In this document: positions 7,383 to 10,230 of the stretch, piece after piece
Layout: each line of letters opens with the position of its first letter
How positions within the stretch are numbered: position 1 is the stretch's first letter
NCBI GenBank assembly: GCA_041907025.1
Contig: JAYRIB010000020.1
Location: forward strand, 1 to 10,230
Reading direction: 5' to 3'
Length of the DNA stretch: 10,230 nt
DNA from: CAYPSN01 sp041907025
GTDB taxonomy: Bacteria > Patescibacteriota > Saccharimonadia > CAILAD01 > JADZBC01
Translations under genes and position numbers: made by a program
Notes under the pieces: model-generated
What the model saw: only the letters and a program-made list of their open reading frames with translations
Database searches by the model: none
What the model was told of the DNA's origin: nothing

Positions 7383-7394
7383 ATTTACTACAAT
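7365..7394 (+). promoter_or_regulatory. Sigma-A-type promoter of hrcA-grpE-dnaK
   Basis: A perfect -35 TTGACA (7365-7370) and -10 TACAAT (7389-7394) are separated by 18 bases. The expected start is near 7401, the first base before CIRCE 2. The promoter is of the vegetative type, so heat-shock control would come from HrcA release rather than an alternative sigma factor. Confidence 0.8.
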
Positions 7395-7401
7395 AGTCTC
7401 A

Positions 7402-7428
7402 TTAGCACTACACTAACCTAAGTGCTAA
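7402..7428. promoter_or_regulatory. CIRCE operator 2 in the hrcA leader
   Basis: The arms TTAGCACTA (7402-7410) and AAGTGCTAA (7420-7428) flank a 9-base spacer; eight of nine positions pair, and the consensus TTAGCACT/AGTGCTAA cores are intact. It begins at the predicted transcription start and ends 3 bases before the hrcA ATG, filling almost the whole leader. It could serve as a DNA operator and also fold as an mRNA hairpin. Its centre is 46 bp from that of CIRCE 1. Confidence 0.88.
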
Positions 7429-7431
7429 CAT

Positions 7432-8160
7432 ATGACTATGACACCAAGACAGTTCGATATACTGAGTAAAATAGTGCAGCATTACGCGGAGACGGCCGAA
7501 CCGGTCGGGTCCCTGGCCTTGGTGGACTACTTTGAGCTCAGCCCGGCCACTATTCGAGCCGAAATGGTTGCTCTTGAACAAGCGGGCTATATTTACCAGC
7601 CGCACATATCAGCTGGACGCGTACCTACGGATGCAGGCTACCGACTATACGTAAACAGTCTGTCTGATCAGAGTGATTCAGCGCAAGAGCTTACGAGTAC
7701 GCGCAGCGCTCAGACAATATCCAAACGAGTCGAGAGTCTTAAGGACCGCACCGATGCGGCCATTAAGATTGCGGCTGAGACCCTGAGTGATCTGACTGGC
7801 AATACAGCCTTCGCCACCTTGAGCGACACCGTCTACTTCCATGGTTTGCACCAGCTCTTTAGTCAACCAGAGTTTATCGACCAACTGCGCGCTGCTCAAG
7901 CCGCACGGTTTTTGGACCAGATGAGCGAATGGTTGTTTGGCCATGTTGACCATGGCTTTACGCATGAGCTTGGGGTATTCATTGGCGCCGAGAATCCGTT
8001 TTTGCGCACGAGCGGTATGACGATGGTAGTCAGTCGATTCGAGTCTCCCTACAGTAGCAATAGTTACATTGGGATTGTGGGGCCAACCAGGCAGAATTAT
8101 GAAAAAGTTACGTCACTTGTGAGATTAACGGGGGAGAAGTTAGAGGAGGCACTAGCATGA
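7432..8160 (+). CDS. hrcA: Heat-inducible repressor HrcA, short form
   Basis: HrcA is the CIRCE-binding repressor of class I heat-shock genes, kept active by chaperones in well-studied species. The N-terminal winged-helix domain is typical: EPVGS at 23-27, SPATIRAEM at 37-45 and QPHISAGRVPTDAGYRLYV at 56-74. The C-terminal end is also typical: a GLHQLFSQPEF segment at 138-148, GVFIGAENPF at 181-190 and YIGIVGPTRQNYEKV at 212-226. The total is 242 residues against about 340 usually. The LSDLTGNTAF segment (118-127) runs almost directly into the QPEF segment, so about 100 residues that form part of the GAF-like core and the inserted dimerisation domain of T. maritima HrcA seem absent. The frame is intact, so this is not a pseudogene. 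ATG 7432 is followed by another at 7438; neither has a Shine-Dalgarno site. The two CIRCE repeats upstream indicate autoregulation. Confidence 0.93.
   Translation: MTMTPRQFDILSKIVQHYAETAEPVGSLALVDYFELSPATIRAEMVALEQAGYIYQPHISAGRVPTDAGYRLYVNSLSDQSDSAQELTSTRSAQTISKRVESLKDRTDAAIKIAAETLSDLTGNTAFATLSDTVYFHGLHQLFSQPEFIDQLRAAQAARFLDQMSEWLFGHVDHGFTHELGVFIGAENPFLRTSGMTMVVSRFESPYSSNSYIGIVGPTRQNYEKVTSLVRLTGEKLEEALA
8142..8149 (+). promoter_or_regulatory. Strong Shine-Dalgarno site for grpE
   Basis: AGAGGAGG lies 7 bases before the grpE ATG at 8157, inside the end of hrcA. It supports high translation of grpE despite the weakly initiated hrcA on the same transcript. Confidence 0.8.
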
Positions 8161-8696
8161 AACCAGACGAGACCAAACCCAAGGCTACATCTAAGAAACC
8201 AAAGAAGGTATCAAATACGGACTATGAACAACGTATTGGCGAATTAACTGAGCACTTGCAGCGTTTGCAAGCCGAGTTTGAAAACTACAAGAAGCGCGCT
8301 GAGGCTGAGCGGGGCGAAGTAATGAACATGGCCAAGCTCTCGGTTCTCACCGAGTTATTGCCGGCACTCGACAACTTCGACCGCGCCGCCACGCACCTGC
8401 CGGCCGAGCTAGAGGACAACGCTTGGGCCAAAGGTATGAGCTACGTGGGCTCGCAGCTCGAGCAAATCCTTGATGGCATGGGGGTGCGCAAGTTCTCGGC
8501 GCTTGGCGAGGTGTTCGACCACAATCGCCATGAAGCCATGGAGTACGTGGAGGGTGCAGGGCCGCCTGACATGGTGGTAGAGGAGCTAACGCCGGGCTAC
8601 CAAATAGGCGAGCGAGTTGTTCGTCCAGCCACGGTCAAGGTCAGTAAAGCAATTAACAATGAAGCTAGTGAGAGCCAAGTAAAGGAAGAGGAGTAA
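8157..8696 (+). CDS. grpE: DnaK nucleotide exchange factor GrpE
   Basis: GrpE is the dimeric exchange factor that releases ADP from DnaK and resets the chaperone cycle. The 179-residue length is normal. A lysine-rich head (1-20) precedes the long dimerisation helix (about 22-60, with LQRLQAEFENYKKRAEAE), then the four-helix region with LPALDNFDRA at 68-77. The compact beta domain carries the signature FDHNRHEAM at 120-128 and GYQIGERVVRPATVKVSK at 147-164. The tail is acidic. Its ATG overlaps the hrcA stop as ATGA, and dnaK starts 5 bases after its stop, the classical hrcA-grpE-dnaK order under CIRCE control. Confidence 0.97.
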   Translation: MKPDETKPKATSKKPKKVSNTDYEQRIGELTEHLQRLQAEFENYKKRAEAERGEVMNMAKLSVLTELLPALDNFDRAATHLPAELEDNAWAKGMSYVGSQLEQILDGMGVRKFSALGEVFDHNRHEAMEYVEGAGPPDMVVEELTPGYQIGERVVRPATVKVSKAINNEASESQVKEEE

Positions 8697-8701
8697 CAAT
8701 T

Positions 8702-10230
8702 ATGAGTAAGATTATCGGAATCGATTTAGGAACAACTAACAGCGCCATGGCCGTCATGGAGGGCGGTGACGCCACCGTGATTACTAATATTGAGGGCGCC
8801 CGAACCACGCCGTCGATTGTAGCGGTGAATAAAAATGGCGAACGCCTCGTTGGCCAAGTGGCCAAGCGCCAAGCCGTGATTAACCCAGACAACACCATCT
8901 TTTCAGTTAAGCGACTGATTGGCCGTACGTTTGACGATCCTGAAGTGCAGCGGGATCTCGAGCTTATGCCGTACAAGATCGAAAAGGCAGATGGTCATGT
9001 AAAGGTTAAGATGGGTGACAAGAGCTACACGGCAGAGGAAGTCAGCGCTATGATCCTGGGCAAGCTCAAGGCTGACGCCGAGAAATACCTAGGCCAACCA
9101 GTTACCGAAGCGGTCATTACGGTGCCAGCGTACTTTAACGATGCCCAGCGTCAAGCTACTAAGGATGCGGGCAAGATTGCCGGTCTCGAAGTGAAGCGCA
9201 TCATCAACGAGCCAACCGCAGCGGCTCTTGCTTATGGACTCGACAAAAAGAAAGAAGAAAAGATCGTAGTCTACGACCTCGGTGGTGGTACCTTCGATGT
9301 GTCTGTGCTTGAGCTTGGTGACGGCGTATTCGAGGTGAAGTCGACTAATGGTGATACCCACCTTGGTGGCGACGACTTTGACTTAACCATTATCAACCAC
9401 CTGATCGAAGAGTTCAAAAAGGACCAAGGGATCGATCTTAAGCAAGACAAGGCTGCTATGCAGCGACTCAAAGAGGCGGCCGAGAAAGCCAAGATTGAGC
9501 TCTCTACTACCAATGAAAGCAACATCAACATCCCATTTGTAACCGCTGACGCGAGTGGACCTAAGCACCTAGACATGACCGTAACGCGTGCGCACCTCGA
9601 GCAGATCGTAGGTGAGTTGGTTGATAAGACCATGAAGCCATGCGAAGCGGCGCTTAAGGACGCGGGACTCAAAGCTAGCGACATAGACGAAGTAATCTTG
9701 GTCGGTGGCATGACGCGCATGCCACTTGTGCAGAAGAAGGTCGAAGAGTTCTTTGGCAAGAAACCCCTCCAGGGCGTAAACCCAGATGAAGTTGTCGCTA
9801 TTGGTGCGGCCATTCAGGGTGGCGTACTTGGTGGTGACGTAAAGGACGTGTTACTGCTAGACGTAACTCCACTTTCACTCTCCATCGAGACGATGGGTGG
9901 CGTGGCCACGCGCATGATCGAGCGTAACACCACCATCCCTACCAGTAAGAGCCAGACTTACTCTACTGCGGCGGACAACCAGACCTCAGTTGAGATCAAC
10001 GTGCTACAGGGTGAGCGTGAAATGGCGAGTGACAATAAGTCACTTGGTCGATTTATTCTCGACGGAATTCCGCCAGCACCACGCGGCGTACCGCAGATCG
10101 AGGTGAGCTTTAACATCGACGCGAATGGTATTGTAAACGTATCGGCTAAAGATAAGGCTACCGGTAAGGAACAGAAGATCACTATTACGGGTGGTGGTAG
10201 CTTGAGCGAGGAAGACATTAAGAAGATGCA
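8702..10230 (+). CDS. dnaK: Chaperone DnaK (Hsp70), 3' end outside window
   Basis: DnaK is the ATP-driven Hsp70 that binds exposed hydrophobic peptides, working with GrpE and DnaJ. The frame is open to the last base, giving 509 residues of an expected 620-640. Seen are the phosphate-1 loop GIDLGTTNS (6-14), K70, E169 in IINEPTAAALAYG, the phosphate-2 loop DLGGGTFDVS (192-201) with T197, the adenosine motif VGGMTRMP (334-341), the interdomain linker DVLLLDVTP (382-390), and the beta-sandwich substrate domain from about 390. The helical lid is mostly beyond the window. The segment at about 75-103 retains the N-terminal insert found in proteobacterial DnaK and missing from Bacillota and Actinomycetota. 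ATG 8702 follows the GAGGAG at 8688-8693 with 8-base spacing. dnaJ probably follows outside the window. Confidence 0.97.
   Translation, partial: MSKIIGIDLGTTNSAMAVMEGGDATVITNIEGARTTPSIVAVNKNGERLVGQVAKRQAVINPDNTIFSVKRLIGRTFDDPEVQRDLELMPYKIEKADGHVKVKMGDKSYTAEEVSAMILGKLKADAEKYLGQPVTEAVITVPAYFNDAQRQATKDAGKIAGLEVKRIINEPTAAALAYGLDKKKEEKIVVYDLGGGTFDVSVLELGDGVFEVKSTNGDTHLGGDDFDLTIINHLIEEFKKDQGIDLKQDKAAMQRLKEAAEKAKIELSTTNESNINIPFVTADASGPKHLDMTVTRAHLEQIVGELVDKTMKPCEAALKDAGLKASDIDEVILVGGMTRMPLVQKKVEEFFGKKPLQGVNPDEVVAIGAAIQGGVLGGDVKDVLLLDVTPLSLSIETMGGVATRMIERNTTIPTSKSQTYSTAADNQTSVEINVLQGEREMASDNKSLGRFILDGIPPAPRGVPQIEVSFNIDANGIVNVSAKDKATGKEQKITITGGGSLSEEDIKKM

Noticed and set aside
9271..9813. A 180-codon open frame on the - strand opposite dnaK
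   Set aside because: The product is Ser-rich and unlike any family, and it lies opposite highly conserved DnaK motifs.

Overview
The window reads as a compact, standard-code bacterial chromosome segment of roughly 50% GC. All eight supported genes lie on the + strand, packed with start/stop overlaps and short gaps. Most are housekeeping: tRNA modification, membrane proteolysis, lipid II flipping, translation and the DnaK chaperone system. The short HrcA, the divergent MurJ and tilS abutting ftsH suggest a Patescibacteria/CPR lineage, possibly Saccharibacteria (TM7). This is inference from protein character; no rRNA or other decisive marker is present. The DnaK keeps the N-terminal insert that Bacillota and Actinomycetota DnaK lack, which argues against a classical Gram-positive host.

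Layout. (1) 1-2870: the 3' part of tilS (its N-terminal PP-loop lies before the window), joined by an ATGA overlap to a full-length ftsH. (2) 2871-6283: a short gap carrying an extended -10 promoter that fires almost exactly onto the GTG of murJ, then lepA, which overlaps the murJ 3' end by 8 bases. (3) 6284-7323: two unrecognised small membrane proteins, each behind a strong Shine-Dalgarno site, probably one two-gene unit. (4) 7324-10230: a 108-bp control region with a sigma-A-type promoter and two CIRCE-type inverted repeats, then hrcA-grpE-dnaK; dnaK runs off the right edge.

How the genes work together. The hrcA block is a self-regulated heat-shock operon: HrcA would bind the CIRCE repeats and repress itself, grpE and dnaK. 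FtsH is the membrane quality-control protease, TilS makes the lysidine needed to read AUA, MurJ supplies lipid II for the wall and LepA acts on the ribosome. I see no mobile element, CRISPR array, tRNA, rRNA or foreign island. The points that stand out are the apparently leaderless murJ transcript, the paired CIRCE repeats bracketing one promoter, an HrcA missing much of its middle, a MurJ lacking arginines known from E. coli, and the uncharacterised membrane-protein pair.
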